Assembly (NCBI GenBank): GCA_007128425.1
Contig: SKXL01000105.1
Location: 1-48,699 of the forward strand
DNA from: Balneolales bacterium
GTDB taxonomy: Bacteria; Bacteroidota; Rhodothermia; Balneolales; Natronogracilivirgulaceae
Direction: 5' to 3'
DNA: 48,699 nucleotides
Position 1 is the stretch's first letter. Each line of letters begins with the position of its first letter. The notes below the pieces were generated by a model. The model made no database searches. It was not told where the DNA came from and worked only from the letters and a program-made list of their open reading frames with translations. The position numbers were made by a program, and so were the translations under genes. Positions 8,936 through 15,973 of the stretch are shown piece by piece.

Positions 8936-9244
8936 CTATGGGGAGGTAGAAGTCGGAGTTGTGTCTCCGGACTGATCCCTGGTCTCTTCTTCCCGGGCCA
9001 GTTTCGGGTCGGTTCTGAAAACAGCAATGGCAACCAGGATGAAGCCGGTCATTACAAGCAGCGGTGCAATATAAAGTGAATAGATTCCATACTGTTGTCC
9101 CTCAATGTACATGCCACCAAATCCCAGAATAACAAGCAACACACCGAGTGCAAGAATTTTATAATTGTACGCCGAAAGCAGCATCGGCATTACAGGTCCT
9201 TTTTTTCGTCTGCGTGAACGTTCTTTTTTTCTTGCTTTACTCAT
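8936..9244 (-). CDS. DUF3098-like small membrane protein
   Basis: A 102-residue protein with a basic N-terminus (SKARKKERSRRRKKG), two predicted membrane helices (YKILALGVLLVILGFGGMYI and LYIAPLLVMTGFILVAIAVF) and an acidic, Thr/Ser-rich tail. The arrangement N-basic, TM, short loop, TM fits DUF3098, a family found in Bacteroidota that is often near cell-envelope genes. No catalytic residue is evident. It is the first gene of a likely three-gene leftward unit with the DUF92 protein and the symporter. Function unknown. Confidence 0.65.
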   Translation of the reverse strand: MSKARKKERSRRRKKGPVMPMLLSAYNYKILALGVLLVILGFGGMYIEGQQYGIYSLYIAPLLVMTGFILVAIAVFRTDPKLAREEETRDQSGDTTPTSTSP

Positions 9245-9337
9245 GTATTGATGTTCTGTTTACACTAAATGGGTAGCCCGTACTGAATTTGCCGGCTGCT
9301 GTACCGGACTCGCTTTGATTGTTTTTTTCTCATAGTC

Positions 9338-9371
9338 CAAAAATATAAATTCTATTGGTATGGTTAGCAAA
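9338..9371 (-). promoter_or_regulatory. Possible Bacteroidota-type promoter for the DUF3098-DUF92-symporter unit
   Basis: On the minus strand TATTTTTG (9345-9338) fits the -7 consensus TAnnTTTG, and TTTG (9371-9368) lies 22 bases before it, near the usual 19-21 spacing of the -33 element. It would start a leader of roughly 90 bases before the ATG at 9244. This is consensus matching only. Confidence 0.3.
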
Positions 9372-9399
9372 CATTTTTTATGTCAACGGATGGAACCCC

Positions 9400-9606
9400 G
9401 TTGCATTTCAGGAGGTGTTTCGTTAAGTTAAACAAGTGATTGAATCCCGTAGTTGTCGCACCTGTTTTACCATATCAACCTCAAGCTGTTCTTCTTGAGA
9501 GGACCACGTACTGTTGCAGTTTAATGTGCCTCGGTGCGTGTGATCGCAAACCCTAAAAAGGCATCCGCCTTGGCTCCTGTTGTCGACCCGCAGCAGGAGC
9601 TTTTTT
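9400..9606 (+). ncRNA. Candidate structured small RNA or leader RNA upstream of aguB
   Basis: The 470-base gap between the DUF3098 gene and aguB has no convincing coding frame but holds a series of compact plus-strand hairpins: CTCAAG/CTTGAG (9480-9499), ACTG/CAGT (9510-9520), TGCG/CGCA (9535-9548), AAGGC/GCCTT with loop ATCC (9558-9571), and a terminator stem with six Ts (9573-9606). AGGTG (9413-9417) can also pair with CACCT (9459-9463), and the overlapping CAGGAG (9409-9414) can pair with CTCCTG (9574-9579) in the terminator. These are competing partners of the kind seen in attenuators. I do not recognise tmRNA, SRP RNA, RNase P RNA or a known riboswitch. It may be an independent RNA or a conditional leader for aguB, which starts 111 bases further on. 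The 5' end is a guess. Confidence 0.4.
9573..9606 (+). terminator. Strong intrinsic terminator
   Basis: GCTCCTG (9573-9579) pairs perfectly with CAGGAGC (9594-9600); the stem extends inward by further bases including one wobble, leaving a loop of about eight, and TTTTTT follows directly (9601-9606). It directs termination of a plus-strand transcript although no plus-strand protein gene precedes it. Confidence 0.75.
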
Positions 9607-9717
9607 ATTCTTATCTTCCGAATCAGCAGTTTGTTCTGCAAGGAGAAGAGATACAGGCAAACTGGATGGTGAGATCACTCCTCGCTGCATAAACACCAAA
9701 TCCATACTTTTCTTTTC

Positions 9718-10599
9718 ATGACACCCACACCGGTAAACATTGCACTCATTCAGGTTTCGTGTTCTGATGACATTATGTCCAATTTAGACAAAACATTCTT
9801 GCGCATTCGCGATGCCGCGGGGAACGGAGCGCAAATCATACTTCTTCAAGAGCTTTTTGCATGGCCCTATTTCTGCCGCGAAATTGACGAACGTTACTTT
9901 GAATGGGCGGAGCCTGTTCCGGGACCGATAACGACACGTCTTGAGAAGCTTGCCTCAGAGCTGAATGTGGTAATCGTAGCGCCTCTGTTTGAGAAGCGAG
10001 CTCCGGGCCTGTATCATAATTCAGCCGCAGTTATTGACGCCGATGGCAAATATCTTGGCAAGTATCGCAAGACACATATCCCGGAAGATCCCGGATTTCA
10101 TGAAAAGTTTTATTTTACACCGGGTGATCTGGGCTATTCGGTATTTGCAACCCGTTATGGTCGCATCGGTGTCTTGATCTGCTGGGATCAGTGGTTTCCG
10201 GAGGCAGCGCGTCTCACCGCTATGATGGGTGCGGATCTTTTGGTTTATCCGACGGCCATAGCCTCTTTGCCTGAGGAGGCCGGTAATAAATCGAGACAAT
10301 ACCTTGAAGCGTGGCAAACCATTCAAAGGAGCCACGCTGTAGCCAATGGCTGCTATGTCGCTTCGATCAATCGTGTGGGTACAGAAAACCGGTTATCTTT
10401 CTGGGGTCATTCTTTTGTAAGTGGGCCATTCGGAGAAGTACTGGCCGAGGGGGGTGACGGTGAAGAGACCATCGCATGCCGCATTGATCCTTCAACCATC
10501 GATCGCCATCGAACCACATGGCCGTTTTTCAGGGATCGGCGCACCGATACCTATGGACCTGTCACGTTACGCTGGCTTGATTCAAACGAGGATTTGTAA
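9718..10599 (+). CDS. aguB: N-carbamoylputrescine amidase
   Basis: A 293-residue cytosolic enzyme of the nitrilase superfamily that hydrolyses N-carbamoylputrescine to putrescine, CO2 and ammonia. The catalytic triad is in place: E45 in LLQELFAWPYFC, K118 in KYRKTHIP and C155 in VLICWDQWFPEAAR. The blocks ELFAWPYFCREID, HIPEDPGFHEKFYF and ICWDQWFPE are those of AguB rather than of general nitrilases. Length is normal. It stands alone on the plus strand, stop-to-stop with the Omp85 gene, and faces the speD-pdaD-speE operon. With that operon it supplies the putrescine step of arginine-derived spermidine synthesis. The preceding step (agmatine deiminase) is not in the window. A structured RNA candidate with a terminator lies upstream. 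Confidence 0.92.
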   Translation: MTPTPVNIALIQVSCSDDIMSNLDKTFLRIRDAAGNGAQIILLQELFAWPYFCREIDERYFEWAEPVPGPITTRLEKLASELNVVIVAPLFEKRAPGLYHNSAAVIDADGKYLGKYRKTHIPEDPGFHEKFYFTPGDLGYSVFATRYGRIGVLICWDQWFPEAARLTAMMGADLLVYPTAIASLPEEAGNKSRQYLEAWQTIQRSHAVANGCYVASINRVGTENRLSFWGHSFVSGPFGEVLAEGGDGEETIACRIDPSTIDRHRTTWPFFRDRRTDTYGPVTLRWLDSNEDL

Positions 10600-12387
10600 T
10601 CAAAAACCGGCAGTCAGACTGAAATGAACTTTTCCATTATGGAGCGGGTCTTCGGCTGAGACGGCATAGGTAAATTGCATCATTCCGATGGGTGTCTGAT
10701 AGCGGAAACCAAACCCGCCAGAGTAGATCCAGGCTGAAGTACTTTGCTCTTCGCGGCCAAGCATTGCGGGACGCTCATATCCACCCAGCGTACCAAACAG
10801 GAATGCATGCGAAACCGGATCAAGCAGGTAACGATATTCAAGGTCAGCCCAGGCTGCTCTGGCAACACGAAATTGTTCCTCCCGGTATCCGCGAACGGAT
10901 CGGGCTCCGCCAATTGGCATGACATCGGTCTCGGTGTATTCCGGCGACTCGACAATGGCCCCATTCAGCTGGAAAGCAATAACATGTCTGGAAAAAGGGC
11001 TATGGAATGTTTTAAATGATGAACGTACACGCTGCTGAAGCATGGTGCCGCGGCTATTAAGCTCTTCGACCCGATTATCTGTAATACGTCTGAGTCCGGA
11101 TTCAACATAGAGGTCAAAAACCATTCCCCGCTGTGGCGATATTCTGCTGTCCGTATTATCAAACCGGAAACCGAAACCTGCGGCGCGCCTGACACCGTCC
11201 AGCACACTGACAGCCAATGCCGGGTGGTCGTTGGCTGAGGTATTCTGTTGACTCAGATGCACCGAATACATGCGCTCCGGGGTGCGGTGGTAACTTCCTT
11301 TCACCTGGAGTTCCCGGACCTGATAACTGGTATCCTGCTGAACAAAGCGAAAATCGATACCGGCCCCAACCGGCAGTCCCATTATCCACTGTCGGTCAAG
11401 GCCCGATTCCAGCCGGGTTACCATGTCATCCAGCCGCTCAAACACCAGATGCATGGCACTTCCCGCCCATCCCACATTTCTGATGAGCATTTCACCGCGA
11501 CCAACGATATTGTAGCCGTCCATCGGACGTGGCACATATCCAAACATGAGGTCAAAATGGTTGGCTCTGCGCTCGGTTACATCGTAGTGAACATAGGTTT
11601 CCTCATTTCGAATTACGATATCGCCACGGCTTATTTCGCTGAAAAACCCGGTGTTCTCAAGATTTCGACGCCCCCTTTGGAACAGGTCGGGTGTGATGAT
11701 CTCGCCCTTGCGAATGCCTGTAGCCGTTTCCACATAGTCGGCATTGAACTGTCTGAGGCCACCCGTTAGTACGCCGTCAACACGAAATACCTCTCCCGTC
11801 CATATCCCGACGTCCATCGATACCCGGCAGGTTCGGCTGTCCGGATGAAGATCGAAGATCTCAAGACGTGCCAGCGGATAGCCTTGCTGCTCCAGATGGC
11901 GTACCATGCGCCTGAACTTACTTTGCAATGCTTCCTGATCGAACAGATCATTTTCACCGTAAAAGCTGGTAAAATTCTGCATCAGCTCCTGACGGTTGTC
12001 CTGCAACTCGATATCTATTTCACCGAGTCTGTAGCGGCATCCGGGAGATGAATATACGGAAACGGTATTTCTGCCATTTTGTGGTTTATTAAATACTTGC
12101 GAAAAGACAATACTGTCAATTTCCGCAGAAAAATAACCTGAATCTGCATAGTTTCGCGCAAGAACAGTGCGAATGCGGCTGCCGGCCTGTTCCGGTCCGG
12201 CTGCTAAAAAAACTTCAAGGGAATCCCGTAACACGGCTGGTGATGCTGAGTTTCGGGCATCCTGAAAATATCGGAGTTGCACCTGCTCAGGATCCGTATG
12301 ACGGATATCCTCATAAAATCTTACTGATGCATTGCCCTGTGCTGAAAAAGCAACAAGCATTGCAAATACAATAAGAAGTTTTGGCAT
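10600..12387 (-). CDS. Omp85/BamA-like outer-membrane protein
   Basis: A 595-residue exported protein with a signal peptide (cut near residue 20), POTRA-like segments (about 110-280, with the pattern NADYVETATGIRKGEIITPDLF and RGRRNLENTGFFSEI) and a C-terminal beta barrel. The barrel shows the Omp85 loop-6 signature as IGGARSVRGYREEQF and ends in alternating residues with a terminal Phe (HFSLTAGF). Omp85 members insert or export outer-membrane or periplasmic proteins. This one is shorter than BamA, with about two POTRA units, so it is closer to TamA/Sam-like or surface-antigen-type members. It lies nine bases after speE on the same strand, which is unexpected for a polyamine operon. Its stop codon directly abuts that of aguB. 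Confidence 0.85.
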   Translation of the reverse strand: MPKLLIVFAMLVAFSAQGNASVRFYEDIRHTDPEQVQLRYFQDARNSASPAVLRDSLEVFLAAGPEQAGSRIRTVLARNYADSGYFSAEIDSIVFSQVFNKPQNGRNTVSVYSSPGCRYRLGEIDIELQDNRQELMQNFTSFYGENDLFDQEALQSKFRRMVRHLEQQGYPLARLEIFDLHPDSRTCRVSMDVGIWTGEVFRVDGVLTGGLRQFNADYVETATGIRKGEIITPDLFQRGRRNLENTGFFSEISRGDIVIRNEETYVHYDVTERRANHFDLMFGYVPRPMDGYNIVGRGEMLIRNVGWAGSAMHLVFERLDDMVTRLESGLDRQWIMGLPVGAGIDFRFVQQDTSYQVRELQVKGSYHRTPERMYSVHLSQQNTSANDHPALAVSVLDGVRRAAGFGFRFDNTDSRISPQRGMVFDLYVESGLRRITDNRVEELNSRGTMLQQRVRSSFKTFHSPFSRHVIAFQLNGAIVESPEYTETDVMPIGGARSVRGYREEQFRVARAAWADLEYRYLLDPVSHAFLFGTLGGYERPAMLGREEQSTSAWIYSGGFGFRYQTPIGMMQFTYAVSAEDPLHNGKVHFSLTAGF

Positions 12388-12396
12388 ATCATTACA

Positions 12397-13242
12397 TTAA
12401 CGAAGAAGTTCCCGGACAAAAACGGGAAGTGCGAATGAACCCTGATGAATGTCAGGATTATAATAACGTAACGCAGCACCCATGGATGTGGTGCCCTTGA
12501 CAACACGGTCAATAACTTCAGGATCATGAGGTTGAATGCCTTTGGAAGCGTAAGCAAGAGACCACATTCCTGACGGATAAAGTGGTATGAATGCCAGATA
12601 CATGCGGGAAACTTCGAAGATGGCATCCAGGGAGTGAAACAGGTTTCTGATTGCCGGATGATAGGAGGCCACCCATGGACTCTCGGTTTGGGAAGTCAAA
12701 ACCCCTTGCGGAGTCAAGGCCTTGTAGCAGTTCCTGTAAAATGCCTCGCTGAAAAGATCAACTGCCGGTCCAACAGGGTCGGACCCGTCAATAATGATCA
12801 CATCATATGGTTCGGCGACGCGTTCAACGAATGCAATGCCATCTTCGTAGTGTACGTTCAATTTGGGGTTATCGAAATCACCGACCATCGGCATGAACTG
12901 TTTGGCAGCCTGGACGACAACTTCATCGATCTCCACCATATCCACATGCTCCACCGATGGGTGCCTAAGCACTTCGCGGGCTGTTCCACCATCGCCACCA
13001 CCGATGATCAGCACCCTTTTCGGGTTCGGGTGGGCAAACATGGGTACATGAGAAAGCATCTCATGATAGACAAATTCGTCTTTTTCCGACAGCATGACCA
13101 TTCCGTCAATGGTCATCATTTTCCCCCAGGTATCGGTATCAAAAATTTCCACTTTTTGATATGGGGTCTGCCGTGAAAACAGGGTTTTATTGATCCCGAC
13201 GGTCAGTCCCGTGCGACCGTTATAAAATTCATTGAATTGCAT
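12397..13242 (-). CDS. speE: Spermidine synthase (putrescine aminopropyltransferase)
   Basis: A 281-residue cytosolic enzyme that transfers the aminopropyl group of decarboxylated S-adenosylmethionine to putrescine. The Rossmann-like methyltransferase fold is clear: VLIIGGGDGGTAREVLRH binds the adenosyl moiety, DMVEIDEVVV gives the acidic ribose-binding residue and IIDGSDPVGPA carries the catalytic Asp. The N-terminal beta-strand domain (QKVEIFDTDTWGKMMTIDG) is complete. It is 17 bases downstream of the pyruvoyl arginine decarboxylase gene and nine bases before the Omp85 gene, indicating one transcription unit. Some homologues act on agmatine instead of putrescine; the presence of aguB nearby leaves both options open, with putrescine more likely. 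Confidence 0.95.
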   Translation of the reverse strand: MQFNEFYNGRTGLTVGINKTLFSRQTPYQKVEIFDTDTWGKMMTIDGMVMLSEKDEFVYHEMLSHVPMFAHPNPKRVLIIGGGDGGTAREVLRHPSVEHVDMVEIDEVVVQAAKQFMPMVGDFDNPKLNVHYEDGIAFVERVAEPYDVIIIDGSDPVGPAVDLFSEAFYRNCYKALTPQGVLTSQTESPWVASYHPAIRNLFHSLDAIFEVSRMYLAFIPLYPSGMWSLAYASKGIQPHDPEVIDRVVKGTTSMGAALRYYNPDIHQGSFALPVFVRELLR

Positions 13243-13259
13243 CTCAAATGATCATTAGA

Positions 13260-13733
13260 TTATTCATACCATAAAACGGCTCCGGCAAAAACGGCTCCGC
13301 ATTGTTCGACTGTGTGCTCCACGCCGGTTGAAAAAAGGGTTCCCAGTTTTCGGTTCCGATAGTCAAATGCGTCCTGAGCCATCTGTCGGACTTTTTCTTC
13401 CACTTCTGCAAGCGGGGCCTTTCCCTCATATTCCATGATAACCCCCGCCATTTCCGGGTCTTCGGGCAGTGCAACCGCAATGGCGGCTGACAGTAACTCT
13501 CCCGGAGCATCAGAATCGATATGGGCATAGGCTACAGGTATCAAACCACCCTTGGGCAGCGTAACCGATTTTCTTTGTTTTGCCCCTGGCGGGACGATAC
13601 TGCTCATACGCACAAGATTGGTATCACCTACCCCTGCATTAAGCAAAGCCTGGTCAAAAGCATTCAACAACATCCTCCCTTCCCCGGACCCTTTGACCAG
13701 GCAGAAGATGTTAGGGGTGCGAATCATGTTCAT
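13260..13733 (-). CDS. pdaD: Pyruvoyl-dependent arginine decarboxylase
   Basis: A 157-residue proenzyme. Arginine decarboxylase of this family cleaves itself between two serines to give a beta chain and an alpha chain with an N-terminal pyruvoyl group, and makes agmatine. The cleavage context is visible: LLNAGVGDTNLVRMSSIVPPGA, with the Ser44-Ser45 pair as the expected site. GVEHTVEQCGAVFAGAVLWYE at the C-terminus fits the family, and length is typical. The start could be the first or third codon (both ATG). It sits between speD and speE, so the operon makes agmatine, decarboxylated AdoMet and spermidine. This replaces the PLP-type SpeA of enterobacteria. Confidence 0.93.
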   Translation of the reverse strand: MNMIRTPNIFCLVKGSGEGRMLLNAFDQALLNAGVGDTNLVRMSSIVPPGAKQRKSVTLPKGGLIPVAYAHIDSDAPGELLSAAIAVALPEDPEMAGVIMEYEGKAPLAEVEEKVRQMAQDAFDYRNRKLGTLFSTGVEHTVEQCGAVFAGAVLWYE

Positions 13734-13909
13734 GGTTAACTCCGATTAATAATGGTAAAAAGTGGTTTATAAAGTCTGCAGGGCGCCTTTTGACTTTCCG
13801 GCTTAGGTTGATGCATCAGAATTATCGTGTTTGCCGGGAAAAATGGAACTCCAGCCAAAAGCCATGCTCAGCATCGGGATACGGAATAGATATCTACAGT
13901 CGTTGTTTA

Positions 13910-14317
13910 TCAATTGTTGAATTTTGCCGCATTTTCGGGCTTGAAAAGCAGTTTTTGTCCCTCCGCCACTTTGAACATGCCACGCTTCAATTCCATCGCT
14001 GATGTGTTTCTGGATTCAAAATGCTCTTTAAGATGTTCCTGTATAATCCACGGGTCGATCGTATCTCCGCAAGTAAAGATGTCGACAGCAGCATAGGAAT
14101 ATTCCGGCCAGGTATGGATTGCAACATGGGATTCAGCAATCACAACCATTCCACTGACTCCATGGGGACTGAACTTGTGGAATTTGTGGGAAATTATGGA
14201 AGCACCGGATGCCCGTGTTCCCTCAAGTAAGATTGCTTCAATTTGTGCAACATCATTGAGCACTTCGTCATTGCATTCGTAAAATTCAACAAGTATTTGT
14301 CTTCCTAATGCTTCCAT
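13910..14317 (-). CDS. speD: S-adenosylmethionine decarboxylase proenzyme (class 1b)
   Basis: A 135-residue proenzyme that self-cleaves to form a pyruvoyl cofactor and supplies decarboxylated AdoMet, the aminopropyl donor for SpeE. Cleavage should occur between E62 and S63 in the run AESHVAIHTWPEYSYAA; H68 and C83 (FTCGD) are the proton donor and processing residues at the exact positions used in the small Thermotoga/Bacillus-type enzymes. The start MEALGRQILVEFYEC aligns with known N-termini. It is first in the polyamine operon, 176 bases before pdaD; that gap has no clear terminator, so a second promoter is possible. A TATACT (-10-like) lies at 14375-14370 upstream. Confidence 0.95.
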   Translation of the reverse strand: MEALGRQILVEFYECNDEVLNDVAQIEAILLEGTRASGASIISHKFHKFSPHGVSGMVVIAESHVAIHTWPEYSYAAVDIFTCGDTIDPWIIQEHLKEHFESRNTSAMELKRGMFKVAEGQKLLFKPENAAKFNN

Positions 14318-14860
14318 TTCATTGAGCTCTAGTGGGTGGTTTGTTCAGTGATCGCTGCATGAAACAGCAAGTATAAAAAAAGCAACCCTTTGCACACAGC
14401 CACCCCGCTTGTATCGCATGCGCTTGTGTGAAAAAGTCGCGTTGAAACGCAGCAATCAATCTCTTGCACAGAATTTGATCGCACTATCACAATAAAGTTT
14501 CGAATTTGAGAAGCTATCTTTGAACCAGCATATTTCAATTTCGTAATATCTTCTATGCGTTTTTCTTGTTTCCGAGGAAATTATCCAATAAACGACAACA
14601 TACTAACACCGTAACATCTGGTTCGCATTCCTTTTGCGATTATCAAGCAACGGAACCTGTTTTTTACAGACTCCAAAATTAAAGATTTTTTTTGAATTTA
14701 ATACGCTTCTGTAATTTTTTTTTCCACCCGGATCCATTAACATGGTATGTGATGCTGAACCAGTAGTTACGATCTGTATTTGCTAAGTCGATTTTTTTTT
14801 ATTAAGTAGAACTATGGGTAGTTAAGGGCACGTTCTGCTAACTAATTTGGAGGCGGAAAA
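14318..14860. other. Divergent intergenic region between speD and cfa, 543 bp
   Basis: No ORF, tRNA or terminator was recognised. On the minus strand TATACTTG (14375-14368) resembles a -10/-7 element and would give a leader of about 45 bases for speD, but its upstream element is poor. On the plus strand TATCTTTG (14515-14522) fits TAnnTTTG without a well-spaced -33. AT-rich T-tracts fill 14680-14810. A 6-bp inverted repeat TAGTTA/TAACTA (about 14819-14844) sits just before the cfa ribosome binding site and could hide part of it; this is weak. Confidence 0.4.
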
Positions 14861-15973
14861 ATGGACGCGTTTTATAAGAAAACTGAAAAGCTACTTGATA
14901 TGGCAGGAATTTCCATAAACGGAGTACGTCCTTATGACTTCCAGGTACACAATGATCTGTTGTTCCAGCGAATATTTGCAGAAGGTTCTCTGGGACTTGG
15001 TGAAGCGTACATGGACAAATGGTGGGATTGTGATGCATTGGACGAATTCTTTTACCGGGTTACATCAGCAAATCTGGACAGGAAAATTAAACCATTTCGC
15101 GAGCTGGGTACCTTTCTGAAGGCAGCCATTCTGAACCTTCAGCATCCCTCTCGGGCCTTTGTCATTGGTGAGCATCACTATGATATCGGAGAGGATCTAT
15201 ACGAAGCCATGCTGGACAGCAGAATGATATACAGTTGTGCCTATTGGAATAATGCAAAATCTCTGGAACAGGCCCAGCAAAATAAACTGGACCTGGTTTT
15301 TAAAAAACTTGGGTTAAAGAAAGGGATGCGGGTTCTCGACATCGGATGCGGCTGGGGAGGCGCACTCAAATATGCCGCCGAAAAATTTAATGTTGAGGGA
15401 GTGGGCGTAACCGTATCGGTCAACCAGGCTAATAGGGCAATGGAATCATGTAAAGATCTGCCTGTCGAGATTCATCTTAAGGATTACAGAGATCTGAATG
15501 GCAAATTTGACCGGATCTGGTCTATCGGCATGATTGAGCACGTCGGTGTGAAAAATTATCGCACATTCATGAGAGTCGTCCGTCGCTGTCTCAATACGGA
15601 CGGATTGTTCCTGCTCCACACCATCGGCGGTAATCGATCTGTGCACAAAAGCGATCCATGGATTGAAAAATACATCTTTCCGAATTCCATGATTCCATCA
15701 CTCAGGCAGCTTGCGCTGTCATGGGAAAAACTGTTTGTGCTGGAAGACCTGCACAATTTCGGCCCTGACTATGAAAAAACACTTAAGCAGTGGCATCAAA
15801 ATGTTATATCCAGCCGCAATAAACTCAAAAAGAATTACAGCGAGCGGTTTTTCCGAATGTGGCGGTATTACCTGATGAGTTGTGCCGGAACATTCAAGTC
15901 CCGCAAACTGAATGTCTGGCAGATGGTACTTTCACCGAATGGCATTCCGGGCGGATACGCGCCGGTCAGGTAG
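14861..15973 (+). CDS. cfa: Cyclopropane-fatty-acyl-phospholipid synthase
   Basis: A 370-residue enzyme that uses S-adenosylmethionine to add a methylene bridge to unsaturated acyl chains of membrane phospholipids, usually raising tolerance to stress. The N-terminal lipid-binding domain carries GSLGLGEAYMDKWWDC. The SAM site reads VLDIGCGWGGALKYAAEKF, followed by GVGVTVSVNQ and the IEHVGVKNY active-site segment; HTIGGN and the basic C-terminal part (MSCAGTFKSRKLNVWQ) are also family traits. The start is supported by a good Shine-Dalgarno (GGAGG) about seven bases upstream. It stands alone and its 3' end overlaps that of holA by eight bases. Confidence 0.94.
   Translation: MDAFYKKTEKLLDMAGISINGVRPYDFQVHNDLLFQRIFAEGSLGLGEAYMDKWWDCDALDEFFYRVTSANLDRKIKPFRELGTFLKAAILNLQHPSRAFVIGEHHYDIGEDLYEAMLDSRMIYSCAYWNNAKSLEQAQQNKLDLVFKKLGLKKGMRVLDIGCGWGGALKYAAEKFNVEGVGVTVSVNQANRAMESCKDLPVEIHLKDYRDLNGKFDRIWSIGMIEHVGVKNYRTFMRVVRRCLNTDGLFLLHTIGGNRSVHKSDPWIEKYIFPNSMIPSLRQLALSWEKLFVLEDLHNFGPDYEKTLKQWHQNVISSRNKLKKNYSERFFRMWRYYLMSCAGTFKSRKLNVWQMVLSPNGIPGGYAPVR

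Noticed and set aside
9400-9606. tmRNA, SRP RNA, RNase P RNA or a known riboswitch
   Set aside because: None of their conserved core sequences (GGTTCGA-type end, GGAAGGAAGCAGCC-like loop, or RNase P core) was found in this region.
9423-9641. 72-residue minus-strand open frame in the aguB upstream gap
   Set aside because: No homology-like pattern, no binding site; it spans the hairpins and terminator of the plus-strand RNA candidate.
14318-14860. tRNA or small RNA in the speD-cfa gap
   Set aside because: No cloverleaf, T-loop motif or strong hairpin was found; the stretch is AT-rich with T-tracts.
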